DNA of 64,000 nt from Pseudomonas sp. SL4(2022). GTDB taxonomy: Bacteria > Pseudomonadota > Gammaproteobacteria > Pseudomonadales > Pseudomonadaceae. Shown here in pieces: positions 38,043 through 53,000 of the stretch (the first letter of the stretch is position 1; each line of letters starts with the position of its first letter). The notes below the pieces were generated by a model. It searched no databases. It was given only the letters and a program-made list of their open reading frames with translations, and was not told where the DNA came from. Position numbers and translations under genes: made by a program. Location of the stretch: NCBI RefSeq assembly GCF_026625725.1, contig NZ_CP113060.1, forward strand, positions 868,001-932,000, given 5' to 3'.

Positions 38043-41000
38043 GAAGCCACCTCATCTCCTTCCAGCCGATCACCGGCCACATCGATATTGATACGGGTTT
38101 CCACAGGCGCCTGACTCCAGGCGGGCACCCAGACACCATTCGACACCACCGTTGCAGCCAGACTATTGAGCAGGGACGCCAGACGTACCAGCGTCAGGCC
38201 GCTCGACAGGTGCTGCTCGGCAAAGCGCGCCGCAGAAATCCCCTGGTACGGGACACCGGTGCCGGCCTCACGGTTGATGCTGAAGTTCGGCACCACCACC
38301 TGATGGGTCAACTTGCGGTGCAGTACATAGGCGCTGGTGTCAGACAGCAGGCTGCTCTGCTTGAGGCTGAAGGCTTTGTCCAGCTCGTACAGCTGCACAT
38401 CGGCATCGGCCATGTAAACCGGGCTGGCATTGTCCATGCGCACCCGTGCTTGCGGGGTGCGCAATTCAAGCCGATTGACTCCGCGTGCATCACGCAAATC
38501 CACCTGCGCCGCCGTGGTGTCGATCAGCGCGGCGGCCACATAAAGACGCGGAGCGGCGATGCTGGCAGCATCCAGACGCAAAAACAGCGTGTCGGCAATC
38601 TGCTGATCGGCACGGCCTTGCACCCAGAGGTCCAGTTGACCGCTACCGGTGTGTCGTCCGTAGAGCTGCATGTCACGGCCATGCAAGTCCAGACGTTGAC
38701 CAATGGCCGCATCGGCGACCCGCACCAGATTCCCCGCCCACAGGCTCAGAGTCGGCGCCTCGGCCTGCTGCAGATGAATACTGGCAGCGTCTGAGCCACC
38801 GTGGCGAATGCCCGCACGCACCTGCACACCCTGTTCGGCGCGCAGCTGTGTACCCCGCACATCAAGCAGGCCATCAAGCAACGCCTGACCACTGGCCAGC
38901 AAACGTTCGAAGAAGATGCCTTCATCGGCGGTCCAACGCTGATCACCTGCACTGCGGCTGGTGGCCACCCGAATCAACCCGCGCGAGAGCAGATCGATAC
39001 GCTGACTGGCAGCCAGATCGCCCAGCTGCAGGCGCGCGCCGGTCATGTCGATACGCCCATTGCGACTGTCCACCAGCGGCACCTCGATGCTGCCGGCTGC
39101 GCTCAGCAGAATATTGCCTGCGACCGCCTGCCCCTCATACTGACCGCTGGAACGGATGCGCTGACCGATGCGGATATCGCCTTGGTTGGCCTTGAGCGTG
39201 ATGTGGCCACCGGCATCGATAAACTGCTCAATGTTGATCGCGGCACCGGAAACGATGCTCAGGTTACGCCCGGCCCTCACGCCCTCCAGGTCAACCTTGC
39301 CGGCAATTTCAAAACGCAGGTCACGGCCGGCTTCGGCAATACCGGTGATATTCAGGTCGCCGCCCAGGCCCACCACCAAATCACGTCCGGCTTTGAGCGA
39401 GTAGGTGCCCCCGAACAGCACCTTGGGCATGCTCAGGTCACCGTTGGCGATGATGCCAACGTCACGCTTGGCCTCCACCACCTGCCCGGTGATATTGCCG
39501 TGGCCCTGCAGGAAGTTGCCATTGGCCTGCAGGAAGATGTCCTCCTTGAGGCTCTGCGCACGGCCAAAGCGCAGGTTGCGGCCCATCATGCGCAGCTCCA
39601 GATCAGCCTCGGCATTGCCACCCAGCACATCGCCGTCGGCATGCACCAACAGGTTACCGGTGGTTTTCAGATGGGCCGGCAGCAAGCCGGCCGTATCATT
39701 CGGGTCCATCGCGGTGCCAAAGCGGATGTTGCCCAGATGGCCTGCGGCCGTGGTGAGGCTCATGTCGCCGCCGCTGCGTCCCTCAAGCACACTCAGATCG
39801 CCCTGGGTATGCGCCTTGAGTTCACCCGCCGCGCTCACCCGGCCGAGCTGGGCACTGCCCGCCGACAGGTCAATCCGTTGCAGACGGCTGTGCAGCTCAT
39901 CGACCGCCAAATGCCCGCCAGCATTCAGGCGCAGAGCACCGCTGGTACTTTCCAACCGGCCAAAGGTCCCGCTGCCTATGTTGGCACTGACATCACCCTG
40001 CACCAGCGCACTGTCACCCAGCCAGTGACCCGCGCCCTGCATGTTCAGCGTTCGCCCAACATCCAGCGAGCCAACGCGCAGCGTGCCTTGAGCGCCAGTG
40101 TGCTGCAGGTCAGCATGACCGCTCACCGTCGCACGCTGCAGCCACATGCCCTGAGCCACGCGCACCAACAGGTCACCGTCAATGGCCAGATCGGCCAGTT
40201 GCGATGCGCTGCCTGCCCGCAGCTGCGAGGTCTTCGCCTGCAAGCGCTGCAGCGCCAGATCACCCGTCAGCTCAAGGTCAGCCTCTGCACCCACGACCAG
40301 GTGACCAATCTGCGCGGCAGTGCCCTGCAAGGTCAAACGGCCTGATGTGGTCAGACGACCCAGTTGCAGCGCGTCATGCAGCTGCATGCTCACAGCACCG
40401 CCGAGGTTGGCCTCGGTGATCTCACTGCGACCTGCTTTCAGGCTCCAGCCGCCGGTGGCGTCCAGTTGGCCCAGGTTCAGCGTGCCGGTGAGGGTGTGCT
40501 GCACCTGACCGTTGACCGTGGCGTTGCCGATGCGTGCCGAGTCGGCCTGCAAGGTCCAGTTCGCGCCGGCCGTCAGGCTGTCTTGCGCCAGTGCTCCACT
40601 CAGTTGCTGGTCAACAACGCCTTGGATATCAGCGGTGGTGACGGTCGCCGAGGTGCCGCGCAGAGTCCAGCCCTGTCCGGCGGTCAATACGCCCAACTGC
40701 AGCGCGTCATGCAATTGCATGCTCACCGCGCCACCCAGGTTGGCAGCGGTGATCTCACTGCGACCTGCTTTCAGGCTCCAGGCGCCGGTGGCATCCAGTT
40801 GGCCCAGGTTCAGCGCACCATTGAGCGTGTGCTGCACCTGACCGTTGACCGTCGCGTTGCCGATGCGCGCCGAGTCGGCCTGCAGGGTCCATTTCGCGCC
40901 GGCCGTCAGGCGGTCTTGCGCCAGTGCACCACTCAGTTGCTGGTCAACGAAGCCTTGGATATCAGCATTGGTGACCGTGGCCGAGGTGCCGCGCAGAGTC

Positions 41001-44000
41001 CAGCCTTGTCCTGCGGTCAACGCACCCAACTGCAGCGCGTCATGCAGTTGCATGCTCACCGCGCCACCCAGGTTGGCCTCGGTGATCTCGCTGCGACCTG
41101 CTTTCAAGTTCCAGCCGCCGGTAGCGTCCAGTTGGCCCAGGTTCAGCGCGCCATTGAGCGTGTGCTGCACCTGACCGTTGACCGTCGCGTTGCCGATGCG
41201 TGCCGAGTCGGCCTGCAGGGTCCAGTTACCGGCACGGGTCAGCCGGTCGATTTGCACTGCACCGCTGTGCACCTGCCCCAGCGCGCCGGCAACACTCACC
41301 TCGCCCAATACCGCGGAAGCACTGCGCAACGTGCCGAAGCCCGCTACATTGAGCGTGTCGATACGCAGGGCATCACTCAGATTGACCGTCAGATTGCCGC
41401 TACGACTATCCAAGGTGCCGACGGTCAGGGCTTCACCGCTCAGTTCCAGATCACGCTCGGCACGCAGTGTCGTCAGTTCGAGCAGACCGCTGCCCTGCAG
41501 GTGAATGTCCCCACCACTGCTGACCCGGTCCAGGCGCAGATGACCCAAGCTGCGCAACCACTGATGGCTCGCACTGTCCAGCGTACCGCCCTGAATACCA
41601 GCCGCCAGGCTGAGGAACAGCCCACCGGTGGCACTGTTGACCTGCAGGTGCCGGGCCGACAGCTCAAGCGGTTGCAGCGGGCTGCCAATATCACCCAGGC
41701 TGGACAGACGCAGCAGACCGCTGGCGTGCCAGCGCGTCGACGGTGCCCCTGCACTGAGGCGTGCGGCCTGAATATCCAGATCACCGTTGGCGACGCTGAC
41801 GTTGCCCAGGCGCACGTCGCCACCGCTGTTGAGCAGGATGCCCTTGTCGGCATTCAGGCTGCTGCCGGCATTGGCCAGCCAGTCGCCGCTGACGTCCGCC
41901 ACTAAGCCGCCAAGCTGCCACGCACCGCGCTGCTGCACCTCGCTGACTTGGCCCAGATTCAACGTACCGTTTACGGCAACCGTGCCCAGACGCAGCACGA
42001 CCGGCTGACTGGCCGCGCCTTGCAGGCCGCCGAGCCAGGCATCAGCACCCAGGTCCAGATTGATCTGTTGAGACACCAGCCCTGTGCCCAGTTGCAAGCG
42101 CTGCCCGCTGGCCCCGGTCAGGCCGCTGACCTTGAGGTTGATCTGCCCGCCCAGCAGGTTTTCACCCAGCTGACTGGCGGCGCGCAGGTTACCCAGCACC
42201 TGCAGCGACAGACTGTCCACGCCCGTCAGACGCTCCACGGCCAGATCGCCGTGTTGCACCAGGTTGAGCAGCCGTGCCCGTGCGGTAAGGTCGCCAGTGA
42301 CCGCCATATTCAGCGCCTGAGCGTTGCCGATACTGCCGCCGGCCGCCTCCAGGGTGACGTCATGGCCACGAATGACCACCTTGTCGCCATTGCTGCTGAC
42401 GATGCTGCCATCGGTTTTCAGGCTGATGCTGCGCCCGTTGAGCGCCTGCACGTTGAAATCCTGCTCGCCACCGAGGAACAGGTCCGTTTGCGCCGTGGCG
42501 GTCAGGGTTCCGCCGGCCTTGACGTTGACGTCATCGCGCTGAATCACGCGGATCAGCAGCGGGTTATTGGCATCAAAAACGATGTCATCCCGCTCAGCAG
42601 ACGCCAGCGCCGCGCGCTGTTCGTTGCTCAACGTAGCGGCCTGGCTCAGGTCGATGACAATCGCATCGGCTTTCAAGCGGCCAATGCGCGAGGCCTCCAG
42701 GGTGACGTTACGACCCTCGATGTTGTTGGCCTCCTTGACCACCGAACCGCCATCGTCGCGGCGCAACAGGTTGGCGGAAATCGAGTAGCGCAGTTGCTCA
42801 TCCGTCCATTTGGCCGTCTGCTCCAGACTGGCCAGCTCGCTGCCCTGCAGTTGGTAAGTGAAGTTCGCATCAAAACTGCCCGCGCCATACAGCGTATGCA
42901 GGGCCTGGTAGTCCGCGATTCGCCGCGCCTCCTCGGTGGCGATCTGCTGCACGCTCCAGCCCAGGCTGGTGAGCTGGTTGCGCTGCCCTTCGCTGAAGGC
43001 GGCCTGCTGGGCATCGAAGCTCAGCGCCCCGCCCTGGCGCATGCGCCAGTACTGCGCATACCGCTGCTGCCCAGCCTTGACCAAGGCATCACGCTGTTGC
43101 GCCAGCGCTTCATCGGCGGCACTGCCGGTCAGGCCCATGCTGGCCCAAAGGCGCTGCAGCTCACTCAGGGCGCGGTTGTCGTAGCTCAGTTCGCTGTTGC
43201 CGTCATACAGGTCACCGGCACTGACCTTAAGCCAGACATCGCCACCGGCCTTGACCTGATCCAGCCAGAGGTTGCCACCCACTTCCTCCAGGTGGATATC
43301 ATTCACGGCGTTCGCCCGCAGCAAGCCCTGGGCGCTGTTGCCCGAATCAATGCGCAGCGCATTGCCAGCGGCACCAATGCTGCCGTGGCTGGAGGTCAGG
43401 TTAAGGGTCTTGCCCGTCACCACCATCCCGGCCTGGCCGAGAATATCCCCTTGGGCACTGAGCGAGAGGTGATGACCGCCGGCACTCAGGCGTGTCAGGT
43501 TGACGCCGCCATTGAGGGCCTTGAGGTCGATCGAGCCGGCCTGGCTGGAAGCGCCCAGGCTGCGGGTGGCCTCGACCCGCAAGGCCTGTTCGGCGCTGCC
43601 GATTGACTGCCCGGCCTGCAGGTCGAGATCACGCGCGGCAATCACCAGGCTGTCATTGTTCTGCCGCAGCGCTCCGTCGACCTTCAGCGATGTGCTGCCG
43701 CTGAGGTTGTACAACGAGCCACGCAGCGTCACATCCCCCTTGGCCATCAGGTCGATCAGCCCACTCTCGCTGCCGATAAAGCTGATGTTGATGGGGCGAT
43801 CAGCCTGCACCGCATAGCGGTTGATTTCTTTTGTGCCCGAGCTGAACACTTTGGTCAGGGTGGTGCGGTAAACCTGGCACCAAATGAAATGGGTCTTGCA
43901 GTACCCACCAAGGAACTCATTGATTTTGACCGGATCAGCGGTCGTGTAAGTCTCGTTGACCCGGGAAATTTCACCGGCCCCAAGGCCGACACGGAACATT

Positions 44001-47000
44001 TGCAACAGCGCGTTATCCGGGTCCTGATCCGCCAGCTGCAAGGCCGCATTCTGATAGATCGCGTTGAGCGTCGCGTCCTCGGCAAAGCGGTGGTTACGGA
44101 TGCGCTCTTTGTCGATCCGGTACAGGCCTTGGCTGTTGCCCATGTACTCGGCACCGGGAATGGCTGTGCTCTGGCCCTTGACCACTTTTTCCCAGGCCAG
44201 GGTGCCATCACCGGTCGGGATAAAGCCCCAGAAGGCATCCCAGTACTCTTGCCGGGTGGTGGTGATGCTGTCGTCGCGCCCGGTCAGCCAGACGTAGGAG
44301 CGCCCGGCCGTGGTGCTGTAGCTGGTATCACGGCCATTGCTGCTGCCTTTGTGGGTCAGCGGACCGTTGCTCCAGCCTTCATAACGCTGCACCTGATCGC
44401 CCACGCGGGTGTACACCGTCGACCAAAGCCGATCGCCGCCAATCTGCTGCCCCTGTTCGCCACGTCCCAGATCGTTGATGCGCAGGGTGCCTTCCACGCC
44501 GCGGCCCAGGTCCAGCCCGGCCAGTTCCAGATGACGCGTGGTGTTGTTGGTGATGTGCACCTGACTGAAACCGTCGAGCACCTTGAGTTGGCCATTGCCG
44601 GTGCTGAGGATGTGCCCGGTCAGCTCCATGTAACCGCCGCCCACCTGCACCTGATCGAGCACGATGCTGTTGCTGTCGTAATCCCAGGCATACCCCAGGG
44701 TGCCGGTACGGGCATCGGTCTGCACCAGTTGCAGGCGGTTGCCAACGGCCTCTGCACGGCGACCGTCGAGATTGGCAAAGCGCGACTCATCAATGGTCGC
44801 CCGCCAATCCGCGACACCGCTCTGGATCAGGCCATTGATGTTCAGGTACAGCGCATTGATCACCACGTTCTGCCCGGCCACCGTGGCCGAACCATTGCCT
44901 TGAACCGTGCTGCCGTTGTTGTTGAATGCCGGATCACCACCAATATGCACAAAGGCCTTGGGGTTGTTCAGGACAAAGTCCTGACCGGCGCTGAGGCTCA
45001 GTTTCTGCGCGCGGATATCGGCATTGGCGTAGATGCTGCCGTATTTGGCGGTCAGTTCGATCTCGCCGCGTTTGTTCAACAGGCTGCCCGCGACGTAGAT
45101 ATCAGCCGCAGGCATGCTCAGACCAGAAGCATCCTTGATGTTGTCAGCCGGGTTGCGCAGGTTCTGCACCACAATGCGCGGCGCGGCCGAGTTTTCCGCC
45201 ACGGTCACGCTGCTGAAGGTCGCGCTGCCACTGCCCGGCTTGTTGGCCGCCTGAATGCTGGCATTGCCGGACATCTTGGCACCGTTGAAGAGCAACTGAC
45301 CGCCCAGGTGATCCGGGATTTCCAGCCCCTTGAGGCTAAGGAATGCCTCGCTGTGGTTGATGATTTCGATCTTCGCATCACCCGGTGCATTGAGCTTGCC
45401 GTTGCCGATCAGGGCATCGCCTTGCACCAAGATATTGCCGGGCTTGGCCAATATCGGATCAATTTCCAACAGCCAGATTTTCAAGCCTTCCGGCAGGGTG
45501 CCCTCGCCGGAAACAGCACCGGGGTTATTGGCGACCGTACCGCCCATCTGCTCATACAGCTTGCTCAGGGTTTTGTTCAGCAGGGTACGCTCAGCTTCAA
45601 AAGCCGCCCGCTCAACCGCCGAAATGCCGTAGCTGGCTAAGCGGTTATTGAGCTCCTGCAGGCGCTGCGTCAGCAACTGTGAGTATTCACTTTGCTTAAG
45701 GCTCCAGGTGATGCCATCACTGGCTTGCTGCATCACCGGAACGACGGTAAGCGTGCCTTGGGTCGAGGCATTAAGGCTGGCCGGGTTGACCTCCTGACCA
45801 TTGAGCAGGTACTTCAGGCCACTGATGACCAACTTGCGCTGACTGTAAACGCCCGCATCCAACTGACCATCAATACGCACCAGGCCTTGGCCACGGTTCA
45901 GGGTGCTGCCGCCGTTGATGTCCAGCGACACCTGCCCGACGATGGCGCCCAGCAGGTCGGCGGCGGTCTGACGATAAAGGTCACGGCCCACGCCCTTGCC
46001 GGTGAGTACACCATGCCCTTGCCCGGCATAGGCATGAATGTCACCCACGCTGCGCAGCCGACTACCGGCGTTCACGTGCAGGTTGCTGGTGCGCAGGTAC
46101 TCTGCGGCGGCATCCGGGTCTGTCACCACCGGGAAGGCGGTGTTGTTCCACAGGTCAGTGCGCGCCGTCAGCTCGGCGCGGTTCATCGCGCCATCGAGTC
46201 CATAACCGGCCTGCAAGCGCAAATCGCCATAGGCGAACAGCGCCGCATTGGCGTTTACGCGCGCCACATAGTCGGCTTTGACCCGCGCCAGACTGCTGCC
46301 GCTGGCCGCACCGGCTGCGCCGAACGTCTTGGCGTTAGCCTGACTGTCGATGACATAAGCACCGCTGGCAGCCAGCACCAGATCGCCGATGCTGTAGAGG
46401 TCGGCCCGCTCACCCACGCGCACCTCGGCGTTGCTCTTGAGCACATCGATGCGGGATTCGGCACGGGCAATGCTGATCGCGCCGCCACTGTCGAGTTTGA
46501 CCCGGTCATAGCCATCAATACGGTTGAAGGCCTGAATTTCCAGTTTCTGCGGGTTGCGCCAATCGCCGTCGACACGCAGCAACACGTCGTTGCCGACCAG
46601 ACTGCTGGTGTCCAGGGAGATCGCACTGAGGCTGCGCGCAGCCGCTGCATCGACCACACCACCGGAGCCGGATTGCACGTTATAGGCGCTTGCCTGGGGT
46701 TTGCTGACGTTGGCACGAGCGCTCTGGCTGTAGCCGCGGCTGTTGATGCGCGCGCCGTCCAACAACCGGGCACTGGTGGTCAGATTGATGTCGTTCTGTG
46801 CATGGGCACCGCTCATGCCAAGGAGTGCCGCACTGCTGCTGTCGACAAAGCTGTTGAAGCGCGACTGCTGCAACGCGCTGAGGGCCAGGCTGCCCACCTG
46901 CATGGCATTACCGAGCACGCCTCGCGCCCAGAAGCTGGCCAGAGTCGAACTGCTGTCAGCGGTTTTGCCAACGGCTGCCGCACCGCTGACCAGGCCACCC

Positions 47001-50000
47001 TGACCCGCGCTGGCAACGGCCTGGTTGTCCTGACTGCCGAGAGCATTGATCTTCACCGTGCTCAGGTTGCTCTCAAACAGACCCGCCACTTCGGCCAGTG
47101 TCTGCGACTGCGACAGTGCCTGCGCCACGGTGGCACCCAGCGCCAGCATGCCGACCAGCCGGCCATCGGCGGTGGCGCGCTGACGCACATCGGTTTGCGC
47201 CAGGAAGGTCCAACTGCCCCCGTCAGCGCCGGCAAAACGGCTGCTGGCACTGGTGCGCAACAACGCCTTACTGTTCGAACGCGCCGTGGCCACAGCGGCG
47301 TTGGCAGAGATGCCCACACCACCGGCCAGGCTCTGCGCATGCACAGTCGCACTGTCCTGCTCGCCCTCACGCAGCACGCGGCTGCGCAGCTGACCGGTGG
47401 TGGCTGACAGCAGCACGTTGCTGCCAACCGTCAACTCGGCCTGAGCACTGTTCAAGGTGTCGACCACACTGCCGCCCACCGCGAGCAACCCACCCAACGC
47501 ATAGCCTTCGCTGCGGGCCTGCAAGCGCGTGCGCACCTGCGCATCCAGGTCCAACACCTGTGTGGCCTGCAGGCGGGCACCGTCACCGATGTTCAACCGG
47601 GCCTGTGCGGCATCACGGGCCAACAACAGCAGGGCATTAACGCCGCCTAACACACCACCACTGCTGCCCCAGCCATTGAGCTGGGCTGACCCTGCAGATA
47701 AAGCGGACAACAGGATGTCACTCGCCTGCAATGCGGCACCCGGTGCCACATCCAGACTGACCCGGCTGTCATGGGCGGCAACCCCCAACACCAGCCCGGC
47801 CCCGGCTAACCCACCGACCGCCAACCCCGAGGCTTTCACCTGCAAGTTCTGGCCGTCAGTGGCCTGCCCATTGAGGCTGCCTGTCAGCTGCACCGACCCG
47901 CCGAGGACGGTGCTCACGGCATTGTTCAACACCGCCGCTGCGACGGCACCGCCCACGGCACCGACAACCGCCGCCTGCCCACTGACCGCATTAACCAGCA
48001 TGGCCTGGGTGTGATCACCGCTCTGTTCGGGGGTGTTCTTGTCCACGGCCGAGGCCCTGATTAGCAAGCTGGCGGCATTCAGCGTGCCGCGCAAAATCTC
48101 GGCACTGACCCGCGCATTAGACAGGCTGAATGCCATGGCCGCGCCATAGGCACCACCGCCCGCATTCAGACTGCCGGCTTGGTTACGGCTGGCCAGACGA
48201 TCCTGAGCCTGTACCGAAGCCGCCCCACTGAGGCTGATCTGGCTGTCGCTGACCCGGGCTACGGTTTCGTGCTTACGGCTGCTGTTGCTCTGCAGGCGGT
48301 CACTGACGGTGACCTTGGAGCTGCTGTTGATACGCTCGGCATCCGCCTTGTCGCTGACCGTAACACGCGTGTAGCGCTGGCTGGCGTCATCCCAGACCAC
48401 CTCATCGTGATTCAACTCGGTCACCGGGCCGGTGCTGCTCAGCTTATCGAGTTTGGCCAGCGTGCCCTGCCCGTCTTTGTTCAGGTAACTCAGTGGATCA
48501 ACCGTGCTGTCACCGGCGCTGACTTGAGTAGCGCCGCTGCCCAGCAATAACAAACCCAGACTGCCGCTAAGGCTGGCAAAGCCCAGACCACCCGAGGTGG
48601 TGAGCAGTTCGGCATAGCCTTCGCGCAAGGCATTCACACTCAGACTGCCCGCATGCACGGTGCTGCGGTCAAGCAACGCGCGGGTTGCACTGTTGGCCAC
48701 CACCACATTGGCCGACGCGCCCAGCGCTGCAGCGCCCACCACACCGGAGCCGACATTGCCGGTCACACGCAGGTTGTCGTGGGCATTGATGTCGAGGCTG
48801 CTCAACGGAGCGGCCGGCGTTCCGAACAGGGCTTGGCTGGCACCGGCTTCAGTGGTGGTTTCCACAACCTGCACCAGCGCCGAACCGGCTACCGCGCCAC
48901 CACCGGCCGCAGCGCCCACCAGATTGCTGTGCAGTTCCGTGTTGCCACGGGCGCGAAGCGTAACGGAGCCGGCCTGTACACGGCTGTCGGCCAGTGAATT
49001 GGCCGCATCCACTGCCTCGCCGACCCAAGCGCGGGTCACCGCCTGATTCAGCACCAAGCCAAAGTTGGCCCCCACCCCCACCAAGCCGCCGGCCAGGGCC
49101 AGCGCATTGGCGCTGAACTGTTGCAGCGCATCCGCACTGACCAACAGGCTGCCGACCTGCAACTGACTGCCTTTATCCACCCGTGCTTCGGTGGTGCCTT
49201 TGGCAATCACCAGGGTGGCGTTGCCAGCGGTCCCGACAATGCCACCGCCGGCACTGGCCAACAGGCTGCTGGCGAACTGAGTAGACGCCGCCCGCACCTC
49301 AGTAGCGGCTCGGCTGGCCAGCAAGGCACCGCTGATAAAGGCGCGGGTGTCACGCTGAATCACCGTGGTGTCCAAGGCTGCCGCCACCGCCGCCACCCCG
49401 AGGCTGAACGACGCACTGGCCAGATAGCTGGCGCTCAGCGCATGGCTGGCAGCACCGACCAACACCTGTTGCGCTGCGGCCGCACCGGGCGCCTGATTGA
49501 TCTGCGCCGACTCGATGCTGGCATGCGTGAGGCCACCGATGACGTTGCTATTGCCCAGGCCCGAGACCGACGCGCTGTAGAGGGGAACAAACGAAATCGA
49601 ACCGGCCGCGGCCAGTTGACCAATCTGCTGCACCGAACTGGCCTGAACCGCCAGCCCACGGAACTGCCGCGTACCCAAACCCAGGTTGAGAATCGGGTTG
49701 AACTGCTCCGCATCACTCCACAGGCGGTCTTTGGCGTTCGGGCCATTGAGCAACACGCCGTTATCAATGTTCGCCGCGTCACCCAACGCCAGTGCGCTGA
49801 CCTGCGTCTGAGCGTCCGTGATCCCTGCAGTGGTCTTGTTTTCAATCACGTTGACCGTGGCCGAACCACCGACCGACGCCGTGCCGCTGGCCATAAAGGC
49901 ACCCGCAGCACCGCTGATCTGGTCCAGCGTCCGCGCCGACACCGTGACGTTGTTCTGCGCGACGATCCAGGCCCCTTGCTCAATAAACGCCCGAGCAGAA

Positions 50001-53000
50001 CTCTGGATCACGTTAGTGGCGGCCGAACCGCCCACCGAGGCCGTACCCGAAGCCGCGCCACTGATCGACGCCGAACGGATGGTCGAGTTCGAGTGTGCGG
50101 CGACAATGAGGTCGCTGAGCAGCCAGCTCTGTGCCGCCTTGCGCCCTTGCACGCGGGCTTCCAGTTGGCTGGCCACGCGATTGACCGAGGTCGCCGCACC
50201 GACAGCCGCCGAGCCACCACCGGCCGCACCGCCGGACAACGCTGCGATGCTTGAGGTGTCCAACGCCTTGACGGTGACCACGCCGGCCGTTCCCGCACTG
50301 CCATCAATCTGCGCGCGGGTCACTGCACCAATGTTGTTGCTGGCATTGGACAGGGCCACGCCGCCACTGCCGCCAATGCTGCCGCTGACCGCCAGGGTGC
50401 GAATAGTGCCGGCGCTGGTGGCCAGCACATCGACTGCCGAGGTGCCGGCCGCGACGGTGCTGTCGAGAATCCGCGCAATCCGCTGCTGCTCGATGGTGCT
50501 GATGGCGACCGCGCCGGTTCCGGAACCGCTGCCGCCCACCTGCACATTACCGGCGGCGGTGTAGATGTCCGCCGCCCCATGGGTGACCTTGACCTCGACG
50601 CCCTGAGCACCGCTGACGCTACTGCTGTCCAGGCTGGCGCGCTCTTCGCCCTTGATCACATTGATCGCCAGCGACGCACCAACGGCCGCCGAGCCGGCAC
50701 CGCCGGCACCCACCGCCAGCGAGCGGATACCCGATGCGCCACCACTGCGCAGACTCAGCGCGCCATTGAGCAGCAACTGACTGCCGCTGACTTCCGCAAT
50801 GCGCTTAGCCAGAATGATGTTATTGGCGTTAGCCACGCCCACCGAGACGTTACCGGCCCCGCCCACGGTACCGGCCAGGCTCCAGATTTCCCGGTTGCCA
50901 CGGCTGGCATTGAGCTCAAGACGACCCAGTTCGATGCGGCTACCCGTGATGCTGGCCGTTTCGCTGCCTTCAATCACGTTGCTGGTGGTCGAACCGGAAA
51001 TAGCCGCCGTGCTGGCACCGGCACCGGAGACGGCGGCGGCGTAGATGGACTGATCCAGGCTGGCAGACAGCGCACCGCTGGCAAAGCCACGGATATCACT
51101 CTGCGCAATCGAGGCACTGCGTTGAGCACCAATGCGGTTGACCGAGAACGCGCCACCGACACCGGTATTACCCGAGCCGGTCACTTGCCCGGACAGCGAG
51201 GCAATCAGCATGCCTTGCCCTTGTGCCGCGTCCAGCGTGAGGCTCTTGCCACTGCCGCTGGTGCGCAGGTAACCGCCACTGACGCGGGCGCTGTCGCTGC
51301 CGTCGATGTTATTGACCACCACCGAGCCACCCACCCCGGCCGTGCTGCCACCGACTGCATTGACGCCAACGCCCCAGATTTCGCCATCCAGCCCCGACAA
51401 CACGCTGGCCGAACCGCGCAGGTCCACTTCGCTGTCATTGACCTCGGCCTTGCGCGTCGCTTCGACCAGGTTGATCGCCACCGCCGAGCCCACACCGGTG
51501 TTGCTGCCACTGGCGGCCAGATTGAAGGCCAGCGACCAGATGCTCGCGCCCAGACCGGTCTGTGTGGTGCGAATGCTCAGGTCATCCGCCAGCACCTTGG
51601 CATTGCGCAGGTGCGCCAGGGTGGTGCCGGCAATCCGGTTGAAGGTCATGGCCCCGCCCACGGCAACATTGCCGGAGGTCACGGCCGCTGACAGGGCTGC
51701 ACTGATGATGCGGCTCTGCTGGGCTGCATCCAGGGTCAGGTCGCCGCCCAGTTCATAGCGGCCTTTTTCCAGCACGGCTTCAACGCGCTGCTGCATATCG
51801 CTGATGCCCACCGCACCGCCCACCGCCGTGGAGCCGCTGCTGCCGGTGATATTGCCCGCCAGTGAATAGTGCCCGCCGCTGCGCTCGGCGCTGATGCGCA
51901 GGTTATTGGCTTTGAGCGTGCGATCGCCCATGTCCACACCCGCCAGCACATTGCCGCGTCCAATCAGCGCCGTGGCCGAACCGGAAACGCCCACCTCGGT
52001 GCTGCCCGCACCGGAAACCGCAGCCGCCAGCACGTCAGCACTGTGCCGCGCAGTAATCGTCAAATCGCCGCTCAGGTCGACGTTACTGTTGGCCAGTTGA
52101 GCGGTGTATTCGCTGCCGGCATACACCAGCGCCATTGAACCGCCCACCCCGGCCTTGCCACCGGAGGCCCCCAGGCTGCCGGCCACCGCCAACACCGCTT
52201 CGCCGGCGATCTGACCCTCGAACAGGTTACCGGGACCGTTCTTGCCATTGAGCAAATCTTTGTCCACTTCACCACTGACCTTGATCGCCGACACGGTGTT
52301 ACCACCGCCCAGATCAAGACCGCTCTCCAGCAAGGTGCCCTCGGCGGCCGTGGCGAACAGGCCGTCCAATGGCGAGGCGCCGGAGAGGCTTTGTGCCGAC
52401 AGGTTCAACGCTCCGCCTTGCAGTGAAGACAACAGCGCCGGGGACGTGGCGTTCGGCTTATACGCGTCCACACGCGACTGGATCTTGTTGGCCAAGACCA
52501 GTGCCAGCAACGAACCGGCACCCGCGCCACTGTCGCTGCCCGTGCTGACGGCACCGGCCAGCGCGCCGGCCAGCACCCGTGAGGCGCTCGCCGCGGTGAC
52601 ATCCATGCGGGCGAAGTTGCTCGCCGTGCTCCCCAGCCATTCCGCCGCCAGGGTATTGGCCAGCACACCCACCACCAGCGAACCGCCGGCACTGCCACCG
52701 TTGCCCTTGCTGCCGGCAAACGCGCCGCCGCCGAGCATCACCCGTGCGCGGTCGTAGGCGTTGACGGCGATCTGGCCGGGTGCCGCCTGGCGCTGTTGCA
52801 CCTGGCTGTTCTCCACCAGCGCGCGGGTGCGGTTGCCCATGTACGCGGCCGAACCGGACAGCGAAACCGCCACATTTTTATCGGTACCGGCGGTGGCCAC
52901 GGACAGACCAAGACCGAGCGCGATCTGATCACCGGCACTGAGGGCCTGCACCTGCAGCAGGTCGTTGCCACGCAACAGCACATTGCCCACCCGCGCATCG

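Noticed and set aside
36741..38114. 457-residue plus-strand frame over tpsB
   Set aside because: Antisense to a protein with signal peptide, POTRA and VRGY motif.
40360..41260. CRISPR-like periodic repeats
   Set aside because: The 333-bp period is in frame with tpsA and encodes 111-residue units; there are no short repeats with unique spacers.
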